Origin: an uncultured Prevotella sp.
Lineage (GTDB): Bacteria; Bacteroidota; Bacteroidia; Bacteroidales; Bacteroidaceae
Reading direction: 5' to 3'
Length of the DNA stretch: 32,837 bases
Assembly: GCA_902495455.1 (NCBI GenBank)
Contig: CABUXJ010000026.1
Coordinates: forward strand, 1 to 32,837
Below the pieces are notes generated by a model that was given only the letters and a program-made list of their open reading frames with translations, ran no database searches and was not told the DNA's origin. Positions 24,244 to 31,478 of the stretch are shown here, piece after piece. The translations under genes and the position numbers were made by a program. How positions within the stretch are numbered: the stretch's first letter is position 1; each line of letters begins with the position of its first letter.

Positions 24244-25698
24244 TTATTCAACTATGATGGGCTTGTACTTCGGTACAAGGGTCTTCATGATTACCCATGC
24301 CAACAGATAGGCGACGGCACAGATGCAGAAGACAATCATATAGCCTGCGGGCTTGCCCTCGAAGCCGAGGAACGTAAACGCTGAGCCCTGCTCCTCGGCA
24401 AATGTGAAGAGCTGGCCGGAACCCTTGTTGATCAGGAATGAGCCTACACCGCCGGCCATACCGCCGATACCGGTGATGGTTGCGATGGCTGACTTCGGGA
24501 ACATGTCGCCTACGGTAGAGAAGATGTTGGCAGACCAAGCCTGGTGACCGGCGCCGACAAGACCGATGATGATTGCGGGCCACCATGCGGAATATTCTCC
24601 TAAGGGCTGGGCTGCGACGCATACCAGCGGAATGAACGCGATGAACATCATGGCGAGCATACGGCCGGCATACGGGTTCATGCCGCGCTTGTCAACAAAA
24701 TAAGTCGGCAGCTTGCAGATATAGATGGAAAGGAAAGTCACGATGGCATAGAGCGTCATGATCAACAGCATACCTGTGCCTGAAGAAGCCTTATATCCAT
24801 ATACATCCTGGAAATAGCCCGGAGCCCAGAACAGGAAGAACCACCACACGCCGTCGGTGAAGAACTTGCCGACGATGAACGACCATGTCTGCTTGTAACC
24901 GAAGCACTGGAGGAAAGGTATCTGCTTCTCATCCTTTGCATCAGCCTCTTTCTTGACGTCTTCGGCCTCGTCGTCCTGATGGATGTACAGCAGTTCGGCC
25001 TCATTGACTCTTGAAGATTTTTCCGGTTTCTCATACCACTTGACAAAGAAACCCATCCAGATAAAACCGAGGGCACCGATGATGATGAAGGCCATCTCCC
25101 AACCGAAATATTTTGCCAATGGCGGAATCATCAGCGGGGCAGCCAAAGCGCCGACAGAAGCACCGGCATTGAAGATTGACGTGGCGTAAGCACGGTCTTT
25201 CTTCGGGAAATATTCGGCTGTCACCTTAATAGCTGCGGGGAAGTTGCCGGCCTCACCGAGACCGAGAATAGCGCGGCAAACAAGGAACAACCAAACACCG
25301 GTTGAAGCGATTCCGAGAGCCAAAGCACTGCCATTCTCAACAGCACGCATGGCGTCGAGGCTGTCCAAACCGTGAATATATTGTGTAGCTACGGCTGTCC
25401 CGGCATGAATACAGGCACCGAAGCTCCACACTCCGATAGCCCAAAGGTATCCCTTCTTTGTTCCCATCCAGTCAACGAACTTACCTGCGAAGAGCATGCA
25501 GATAGCGTAGAAGATGGAGAAGTAGGCCGTGATGTTACCATAGTCTTCATCTGTCCAATGGAAATCAGGATAGATAAACTCCTTAGCTGTCAGTGACAGC
25601 ACCTGGCGGTCGAGATAGTTGACTGTCGTCGCAACGAACAACAAGCCACATATCCACCAACGCCAATTTGTCATTTTTGTAGTTTGTAATGGACTCAT
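24244..25698 (-). CDS. MFS transporter, hexuronate (ExuT/GudP) type
   Basis: 484 residues from the ATG at 25696-25698. The open frame runs on to 25911, but that part lies in the heptad repeat and upstream of the -7 element, so it is not used. The sequence starts WRWWICGLLFVATTVNYLDR, the hallmark of the anion:cation symporter group. FAGKFVDWMGTKKGYLW, RAILGLGEAGNFPAAIKV and 12 expected helices follow. The family carries sugar acids such as galacturonate or glucuronate into the cell. No uronate catabolic genes are adjacent. The central loop (about 250-270) is rich in Asp, Glu and Lys. Confidence 0.9.
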   Translation of the reverse strand: MSPLQTTKMTNWRWWICGLLFVATTVNYLDRQVLSLTAKEFIYPDFHWTDEDYGNITAYFSIFYAICMLFAGKFVDWMGTKKGYLWAIGVWSFGACIHAGTAVATQYIHGLDSLDAMRAVENGSALALGIASTGVWLFLVCRAILGLGEAGNFPAAIKVTAEYFPKKDRAYATSIFNAGASVGALAAPLMIPPLAKYFGWEMAFIIIGALGFIWMGFFVKWYEKPEKSSRVNEAELLYIHQDDEAEDVKKEADAKDEKQIPFLQCFGYKQTWSFIVGKFFTDGVWWFFLFWAPGYFQDVYGYKASSGTGMLLIMTLYAIVTFLSIYICKLPTYFVDKRGMNPYAGRMLAMMFIAFIPLVCVAAQPLGEYSAWWPAIIIGLVGAGHQAWSANIFSTVGDMFPKSAIATITGIGGMAGGVGSFLINKGSGQLFTFAEEQGSAFTFLGFEGKPAGYMIVFCICAVAYLLAWVIMKTLVPKYKPIIVE

Positions 25699-25734
25699 TT
25701 TTATTTGTTTTAGTTCTTTATTGAATTGTTTTTG

Positions 25735-25742
25735 CAAAGATA
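25735..25742 (-). promoter_or_regulatory. -7 element of the MFS gene
   Basis: The minus strand reads TATCTTTG, 36 bp before the ATG. No TTTG -33 box is visible upstream. The heptad repeat begins 44 bp further upstream. Confidence 0.65.
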
Positions 25743-25785
25743 TGGAAAATAATTGATATTCGAATAATATTTGGGGAATTAAAAA

Positions 25786-25939
25786 TGAAGAACGAAGAAT
25801 GGAGAGTGAAGAATGAAGAACGAATAGTGAAGAATGAAGAGTGAAGAATTTGCTGCCGCCGTTCCAACTGCGATTGAATAACAGTTGGAACGGCGGCAGC
25901 AAATTCTTCACTCTTCACTATTCATTCTTCACTATTCAT
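25786..25939. repeat. Heptad-repeat palindrome, copy 2
   Basis: Nine heptads of TGAAGAA type (25786-25848) lead to the core TTTGCTGCCGCC GTTCCAACTG. This pairs with the complementary core and then only five heptads on the right side, which end at 25939. The loop is about 12 bases. Same core and heptad design as copy 1. It lies between murF-alr and the MFS promoter, both genes on the minus strand. Confidence 0.9.
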
Positions 25940-25947
25940 TTAACATA

Positions 25948-28632
25948 TCAGTCTTGATAATAGACCTTCTTCACTCGACCGCTCACACTCGTCAGCACTT
26001 CGTAAGGGATGGTCTCGAGCACGTCGGAGAGTACCGTCACGGGCAGATTCGGGCCGAATATTTCGACGGAATCGCCCTCGCGGCAGTCTATTCCGGTCAC
26101 GTCTATCATGGCCACATCCATGCAGATATTGCCGACGTAGGGCGCTTTTTGACCGTTCACGAGACAGTAGCAGCGTCCGTTACCCAACCGGCGGTTGAGC
26201 CCGTCGGCATATCCGATAGGGATGGCTGCTATCACGCTGTCGCGCTTGAGCACGCCGCGACGACTGTAACCCACCGTTTCGTCAGCCGGAACATGGCGCA
26301 ACTGGAGTATCGTGGTCTTCAAAGTGCTCACGGTGTCGAGCAGTCTGTTGCCGATGCTGTCCACGCCATACAGTCCTATGCCGAGACGGCACATGTCGAG
26401 CTGACGCTCGGGGAAGTGTTCGATACCGGCGGAATTGTCTATATGGCGCAGGATATGGTGGTCGAACGCGGCCTGCAGACGGTGGCTCGCCTCATCAAAG
26501 AGCGCAAACTGACGCGCGGAGAAACTGTCGAAGTCGTCGCTGTCGGAACCGACGAAATGGGAAAATACCGACCGCGGGATGATAGCGTTCTGATGTTTCA
26601 GTTTGTCGATGACCTCATCGATGTCCTTCACCGGATCAAATCCGAGTCGGTGCATGCCCGTGTCGAGCTTGATATGCACCGGCCAGCCCGTTATGCCTTC
26701 CTTCTCGGCGGCACGTATGAGAGCATCCATCAGGCGGAAACTATATACTTCGGGCTCCAGATCATAGTCGAAGATGGTCTTGAAGGCCGTCATCTCCGGG
26801 TTCATTATCATGATATTGCCCGTGATGCCGTTCTTCCTCAACGTCACGCCCTCGTCGGCCACGGCCACGGCGAGATAGTCGACGCGGTGGTCCTGAAGCG
26901 TCTTTGCCACCTCCACGGCGCCGGCTCCGTAGGCATCGGCCTTGACCATGCAGACGAGCTTGGTCTCCGGACGCATGAAAGAGCGGTAGTAATTGAGATT
27001 GGCCACGACGGCATTGAGGTTGACCTCAAGGATTGTCTCATGGACTTTCTGCTCCAGCAGTTCCGTGATATGGTCAAAGCCGAAAGACCGTGAGCCCTTG
27101 ATGAGTATGACTTCGTCACGCAGTGAGCGGAAGATGTCGCTGCCGATAAATTCCTTCACGTCGGCGAAAAAGTACTTCTCGCCTACCCTGATATTGTCTG
27201 CCTGTCGGCTGACGGCCTCACCGATGCCGATAAACTTCTCCACACCTCGCTTCACAACCAGTTCCGAGACCTCCCGATAGAGCGCGTCTTCGCTCTCGCC
27301 GCTCTGATAGATGTCGCTCAGGATGAGCGTGCGACGGCGTCCCTTGTGATCGGGACGGCGGTTCATGAAATCAAGGGCGATGTCAAGCGACGACAGATCG
27401 GAATTGTATGAGTCGTTGATGAGCGTGCATCCGTGGCGTCCTTCCTTCACTTCGAGACGCATGGCCACGGGTTCGAGACGCGACATGCGCTCATCGAGAT
27501 CCTCGGGGGTGACGCCGAGATAGAGCGCAACGCAGGCGCAGGCTATGGAACATGCGACCGAAGCATCGTCGATGAACGGCAGACGATAGACGCCGGCCAC
27601 ACCTTTATATATATAGTGGACGCGTACGAGACTCCGGCCCCCCTCAATCCCCCCAAGGGGGGATGAAGTGCATGAACCGGCCGTCACGTGCTCGACCGCC
27701 ACAAGCATGCCGTCGGTGCAGGTCTCTCCCGCCAACGGATTGCCGGACGTGAATGGACGTCCTGTCAAATTGTTTCCGTCCGCAGGTCTTCCACCTCCAA
27801 AAGAAGCCCCGTTTTCATCCGCAGGTCTTCCCCCAAGAATAGGAGCCCCGTTCCCATCCGCAGGTCTTCCCCCCTTGGGGGGATTGAGGGGGGCCCTCCA
27901 CCCTATCTTCTCTCCCTTAAAGCCGGAACTGCGTATGCAGCGGCTCACGACGGCGTCATCGGCATCGTAGACCAGCACCCGGGCGTCATGAAACAGCTGC
28001 AGCTTCTCGCGACACTTCTCCTCCATCGTCCGGAAGTTCTCCTGATGAGCCTGACCGAGCGACGTGAAGACACCGATGGTCGGTTGGATGATGTCCCTGA
28101 GGGCTTCCATCTCGCCCGGCTGGCTTATTCCGGCCTCAAACAACGCGACCTCAGTATGTTCGTTGAGCAGCCATACGGACAGCGGCACACCTATCTGCGA
28201 GTTGTATGAACGCGGCGAACGGGTCACCGCCATCTGCGGCGAGAGCAGCTGATAGAGCCACTCCTTGACCATCGTCTTGCCGTTGCTGCCGGTAATGCCC
28301 ACCACGGGGATGTCAAACTCGTCACGATGGCGCTCGGCCAAACGCTGAAGGGCGGCCAACGGACTCACCACCTTCAGGAAGTTGGCATCCGCATATTCCG
28401 TCCCGGCCTCATCAGGGACGCGCTCTACAACGAAATTGCGCACACCGCGACGATAGAGGTCACGGACATACCGATGACCGTCATTGCGTTCGGAACGCAA
28501 TGCGAAAAACAACGTCTCCTCCGGAAAACACAGCGAACGGCTGTCGGTGAGTATCCACCCGATGCTCGCGTCGGTGTTGCCGACACGTCGCGCTCCTATG
28601 AGCGTGATGACTTGCTCGATAGAATATTTCAT
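25948..28632 (-). CDS. murF-alr: MurF-alanine racemase fusion with an in-frame repeat insertion
   Basis: 894 residues, the bifunctional MurF-Alr enzyme typical of Bacteroidota. The MurF half (about 1-510) has the ATP motif GITGSNGKTMVKEW near residues 112-125. It adds D-Ala-D-Ala to UDP-MurNAc-tripeptide. The alanine racemase half (about 525-894) has the PLP lysine K564 in MVKADAYGAG and the catalytic Tyr789 in VGYSRRG. It supplies D-alanine. Residues about 247-332 are a foreign-looking insert between the MurF central and C-terminal domains: APLNPPKGG, three RPADGN-type repeats, and SPLGGIEGG at the other end. The insert keeps the frame, so the enzyme is probably active. The start is 69 bases from the stop of the GSCFA gene on the same strand. 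Confidence 0.95.
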   Translation of the reverse strand: MKYSIEQVITLIGARRVGNTDASIGWILTDSRSLCFPEETLFFALRSERNDGHRYVRDLYRRGVRNFVVERVPDEAGTEYADANFLKVVSPLAALQRLAERHRDEFDIPVVGITGSNGKTMVKEWLYQLLSPQMAVTRSPRSYNSQIGVPLSVWLLNEHTEVALFEAGISQPGEMEALRDIIQPTIGVFTSLGQAHQENFRTMEEKCREKLQLFHDARVLVYDADDAVVSRCIRSSGFKGEKIGWRAPLNPPKGGRPADGNGAPILGGRPADENGASFGGGRPADGNNLTGRPFTSGNPLAGETCTDGMLVAVEHVTAGSCTSSPLGGIEGGRSLVRVHYIYKGVAGVYRLPFIDDASVACSIACACVALYLGVTPEDLDERMSRLEPVAMRLEVKEGRHGCTLINDSYNSDLSSLDIALDFMNRRPDHKGRRRTLILSDIYQSGESEDALYREVSELVVKRGVEKFIGIGEAVSRQADNIRVGEKYFFADVKEFIGSDIFRSLRDEVILIKGSRSFGFDHITELLEQKVHETILEVNLNAVVANLNYYRSFMRPETKLVCMVKADAYGAGAVEVAKTLQDHRVDYLAVAVADEGVTLRKNGITGNIMIMNPEMTAFKTIFDYDLEPEVYSFRLMDALIRAAEKEGITGWPVHIKLDTGMHRLGFDPVKDIDEVIDKLKHQNAIIPRSVFSHFVGSDSDDFDSFSARQFALFDEASHRLQAAFDHHILRHIDNSAGIEHFPERQLDMCRLGIGLYGVDSIGNRLLDTVSTLKTTILQLRHVPADETVGYSRRGVLKRDSVIAAIPIGYADGLNRRLGNGRCYCLVNGQKAPYVGNICMDVAMIDVTGIDCREGDSVEIFGPNLPVTVLSDVLETIPYEVLTSVSGRVKKVYYQD
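27636..27895. mobile_element. Palindrome-bounded element inserted in murF-alr
   Basis: A 27-base inverted repeat bounds the insert: 27636-27662 and its exact complement at 27869-27895, each containing CCCCCCAAGGGGGG. Within it, a 39-bp unit starting TCCGCAGGTCTTCC repeats at 27779, 27818 and 27857 (13 codons each). The arms encode APLNPPKGG and SPLGGIEGG on the gene strand. Confidence 0.9.
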
Positions 28633-28701
28633 ATCTCTCTTATTGTTCCTTTATGTCATAGGATGACCGCATCGTTATCATGACACCGCCACCCTGCGTT
28701 T

Positions 28702-29505
28702 TTACAAATATGCAAAGTTCGGGTATTTTTTTGACAACTCCGCCACTTTTAACATTGTTTTATCCATAAAAGCACGATACTCCTCACTCTCCGGATTGAA
28801 CGGCCGGTGGCCCAACGCCTCTTTTATCGGTCGCCACTCGGTCAGAAACTGCTTGGCGGCGGGGCTGAGATAGGCCTCGGCAAACCGTTCCCAGATATAG
28901 TCGACGGCCTGCTGCGACGGGTGGAGCATGTCGGGGGCATGGAAACGATAGTCCCGCAGCTCGTCGTTCATGATTTCGTAGGCAGGGAAATAGACACAGC
29001 GGCTGTCCTCCTTCGTCAGCCGGTCGGCCGCCAATAGAAGCACTGCCTTTGACAGCCGGCTACCGTGATAACCGTATTTGGCGTATCGTATGGGACTCAC
29101 CGTCAACACCACCCTCACCTCGGGTTCGCGGCCGGCCAGCGTGTCGACGGCCTTGCGCAGATAGCCGACGCAGTCGTCGACGCTCAGTTCCTCCTCCGAG
29201 AACAGCCGCTGCGGCTGCTTGCGGCAGTTGTCCACGATCTCGCCCGTCTCCCTCAAACGGTAGACGTGATTGGTCCCGAGCGTGAACAGCGCCACCCGCG
29301 GCGCCTCGTCACAGCGCTCGACGGTGTGGAGTATGCTCGCCGGATTGTACATGACGCCATAGGGGTTGACCACGGCCCGAAACTTCTCCTCCACAGCCCG
29401 CCGTCCGATGTTGTCAGCAAAGCACGACCCGACAAAGAGCATCCGTTCCTGCGGTCCGATGGCGAAGTCGGGACGGGGTATGTCCACGTGTGTAAAAAAC
29501 TCCAT
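28702..29505 (-). CDS. GSCFA-domain protein
   Basis: 267 residues from the ATG at 29503-29505. Starts 18 and 24 bases further up are possible, but they lie at or inside the promoter-like element. The name-giving motif is visible in MLFVGSCFADNIGRR (G-S-C-F-A). NPYGVMYNPASI, LTVSPIRYAKYGYHGSRLSK and DMLHPSQQAVDYIWERF follow, with the final Asp-x-x-His like the SGNH/GDSL hydrolase catalytic pair. The family is widespread in Bacteroidota and proteobacteria and is probably an esterase or acyl-handling hydrolase; the substrate is unknown. It lies upstream of murF-alr on the same strand, which suggests co-transcription. Confidence 0.87.
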   Translation of the reverse strand: MEFFTHVDIPRPDFAIGPQERMLFVGSCFADNIGRRAVEEKFRAVVNPYGVMYNPASILHTVERCDEAPRVALFTLGTNHVYRLRETGEIVDNCRKQPQRLFSEEELSVDDCVGYLRKAVDTLAGREPEVRVVLTVSPIRYAKYGYHGSRLSKAVLLLAADRLTKEDSRCVYFPAYEIMNDELRDYRFHAPDMLHPSQQAVDYIWERFAEAYLSPAAKQFLTEWRPIKEALGHRPFNPESEEYRAFMDKTMLKVAELSKKYPNFAYL

Positions 29506-29528
29506 TGTACTCTGTTGTTTCATCAACA

Positions 29529-29536
29529 CAAAAGTA
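29529..29536 (-). promoter_or_regulatory. -7 element of the GSCFA-murF-alr unit
   Basis: The minus strand reads TACTTTTG, 23 bp before the preferred ATG at 29505. The next ATG upstream (29523) would be close to the expected transcript start. Confidence 0.55.
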
Positions 29537-29705
29537 CAAAGAATTATCGTATCTCATGCGCTTTACGCAGGTTTTTTGTCCATATTGCCGCGCATCTCAT
29601 ACATAAACAATCCCAAAAGTGAACCAGACTCAAAGCCCGAAAGGCAGAGCGTAGAGGCATGACTGCCGCCATCTCATCCCAATACGGCCCATTCGGGAAA
29701 GCAAA
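29537..29705. other. Noncoding DNA between GSCFA and the 22-bp array
   Basis: I see no gene, hairpin or repeat that I can support in this stretch. Confidence 0.55.
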
Positions 29706-29793
29706 ATAACTTATATTGCAAAGTAAAATAAGTTATATTGGTCGGTAATATAACTTATATTGGTCGGTAAAATAAGTTATTTTACTTTGCCAC
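29706..29793 (+). repeat. 22-bp iteron-like tandem array (four units)
   Basis: Units start at 29706, 29728, 29750 and 29772. They begin ATAACTTATATTG or ATAAGTTATATTG in strict alternation; TAACTTA and TAAGTTA are reverse complements. Units 2 and 3 share GGTCGGTAA. The outer units also pair with each other: GCAAAGTAAAATAA at 29718-29731 with its complement at 29777-29790. Confidence 0.9.
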
Positions 29794-29909
29794 ACGGGCC
29801 GTGTCGGGAAGTAATGGCGGCCGTTATAGAACCTCTGCGATATTGTTAAAGTATGGTCGCGCCCCGTCGAAATCACCGAAAAACAGGTCGGGGAAATGTC
29901 AAAAGCCGG

Positions 29910-29994
29910 GAATTTTGTGAAATTCAAACCCTCAAACCCTTAGAATTTTGTGAAATTTCAGCCCTCAAACCCTTGTAATTTTGTGAAAACAGAG
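29910..29994 (+). repeat. 33-bp direct repeats upstream of the ATPase gene
   Basis: Units start at 29910, 29943 and 29976 (exact 33-bp spacing). Each opens with AATTTTGTGAAA; the first two continue to CCCTCAAACCCTT, and the third is cut short by the promoter. Confidence 0.9.
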
Positions 29995-30002
29995 TATCTT
30001 TG
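29995..30002 (+). promoter_or_regulatory. -7 element of the DUF4143 ATPase gene
   Basis: TATCTTTG is 23 bp before the ATG. The place of the -33 box (CTTG at 29972-29975, 19 bp upstream) is at the join between repeat units 2 and 3. Confidence 0.7.
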
Positions 30003-30025
30003 CAGCAGACAAACAACAGATAATC

Positions 30026-31363
30026 ATGAATATACGACGCAAAATTGACAACTTTCTAAATGAGTGGAAGAGCCGCAGCGGTCACAAGCCACTGATTGTG
30101 AAGGGTGCCCGTCAGATAGGAAAGACGTTTTCCATCGAGGCTTTCGGGAGAAGCAACTATGCCAATATGATAAGCATCAACTTCGTACTGCAACCCAAAT
30201 ATCGCTCAATATTTGACGATGGGTATGAAGTTGACAGCATTATCAAGAATCTGAGCATTATCAATCCGGCAATAGCCGTTGAACCGGGCAACACACTTAT
30301 ATTCTTCGACGAGCTGCAACAGCAGCCGGCCGCAGCCACAGCATTGAAGTCTTTCTGTATCGACGGCCGCTACGACGTGATTTGCTCGGGCTCACTCATG
30401 GGCCTCAACTACAACGAAATAGAGTCAAACAGTGTCGGATATAAAGAGGATTACCTCATGCACTCACTCGATTTCGAAGAATTTCTTTGGTCTAAAGGCT
30501 ATCGGGAAGAACAGATTGACGGGCTGCTTGACAGCATGGTGAGCCTGACTCCGCTGACCACGGCAACGATGCAGGCCTTGACAGATGCGTTCAGAGACTA
30601 CTTGATCATCGGTGGCATGCCGGCCGTGGTCAGCACTTATCTTGCCAACGGACACTTCGGGGGCTGTCTCGCCATACAGAATCAACTGCTGGCTGACTAC
30701 GGAGAAGACATAACCAAATATGCCATAGGTCTTGACAAGGGCAAGATAAAGAACATCTATAACCACATACCGGTGTTTCTTGGCCAACAGAACAAGAAGT
30801 TCCGGATATCAAAGATAGGACACAACACACGCAACCGCGACTACATCGGAACAGTCGACTGGCTGCGCGACGCCGGCATCGTGAACGTGTGCCACTGTCT
30901 GGACCAGGTGGCATTGCCGCTTAAGGGCAACTACGTGGCCAACAACTACAAGCTCTATTATCACGACACGGGCATGCTGATTGCCTCTCTGGATGAAGAA
31001 GCACAGGCCGATTTGCGTGAAAACAAGAACTTCAATACATACAAAGGGGCAATATATGAGAATGAGGTCGGCGAAATGCTTGTCAAGCAAGGCTACGAAC
31101 TATATTTCTTCCGCAACGAGAAGTCGACCATAGAGATGGATTTCTTTGTCCGCAACACCCGATCACTGATACCTGTGGAGGTCAAAGCGCAGGACGGAGC
31201 GACAAAATCACTGAACAAGCTGATTGATGACAACAACAGTTACCCTGACATTAAATTCGGTATTAAGCTATGCAACAGGAATATCGGATATAACGGCAAG
31301 TTCTATACGTTCCCTTATTTCCTCGCCTTTCTGATGAAAAGATTTTTGTCCAAGATTGGTTAA
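30026..31363 (+). CDS. AAA-type ATPase with DUF4143 C-terminal domain
   Basis: 445 residues. Walker A GARQIGKT is at 27-34 (K33, T34) and Walker B LIFFDE ends with D95-E96. CSGSLMGL follows as the sensor segment. The C-terminal third is a PD-(D/E)XK-like DUF4143 region: YENEVGEMLVKQGYEL, STIEMDFFVRN and PVEVKAQDG with E and K of the nuclease-like core. The family is common, often multi-copy and variable between strains in Bacteroidota; its role is not established. The gene stands alone behind two arrays of short repeats, and a perfect 24-bp hairpin follows. Confidence 0.9.
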   Translation: MNIRRKIDNFLNEWKSRSGHKPLIVKGARQIGKTFSIEAFGRSNYANMISINFVLQPKYRSIFDDGYEVDSIIKNLSIINPAIAVEPGNTLIFFDELQQQPAAATALKSFCIDGRYDVICSGSLMGLNYNEIESNSVGYKEDYLMHSLDFEEFLWSKGYREEQIDGLLDSMVSLTPLTTATMQALTDAFRDYLIIGGMPAVVSTYLANGHFGGCLAIQNQLLADYGEDITKYAIGLDKGKIKNIYNHIPVFLGQQNKKFRISKIGHNTRNRDYIGTVDWLRDAGIVNVCHCLDQVALPLKGNYVANNYKLYYHDTGMLIASLDEEAQADLRENKNFNTYKGAIYENEVGEMLVKQGYELYFFRNEKSTIEMDFFVRNTRSLIPVEVKAQDGATKSLNKLIDDNNSYPDIKFGIKLCNRNIGYNGKFYTFPYFLAFLMKRFLSKIG

Positions 31364-31387
31364 GAGGTTTTTTAGCTAAAAAGAACA

Positions 31388-31456
31388 AAGAGTGAAGAGG
31401 TATGATTACCGGCATAAAGGTTTGGGCTTGCACGGTAATCATACCTCTTCACTCTT
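31388..31456. repeat. Heptad-repeat palindrome, copy 3, likely terminator
   Basis: A perfect 24-bp arm (31388-31411 with 31433-31456) and a 21-base loop lie between two convergent genes. The outer part of the arm is AGAGTGAAGAGG, and on the right side two further heptad-like units (TGAAGAA/TTAAGAA when read on the minus strand) follow. The core (TATGATTACCG) differs from copies 1 and 2. Confidence 0.85.
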
Positions 31457-31478
31457 CATTCTTAACTCTTAACAAAAC

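Noticed and set aside
25699..25911. N-terminal extension of the MFS transporter
   Set aside because: It would translate the heptad palindrome and lies upstream of the -7 element; the family start is at WRWWICG.
25885..27093. 402-codon open frame on the plus strand
   Set aside because: Antisense to the racemase half of murF-alr; its first codons are the heptad repeat.
29706..29994. CRISPR array
   Set aside because: The 22-bp and 33-bp units are contiguous without unique spacers, and no cas genes are present.
31369..31382. Short palindrome TTTTTAGCTAAAAA after the ATPase gene
   Set aside because: Probably only an AT-rich flank of the stronger hairpin that follows.
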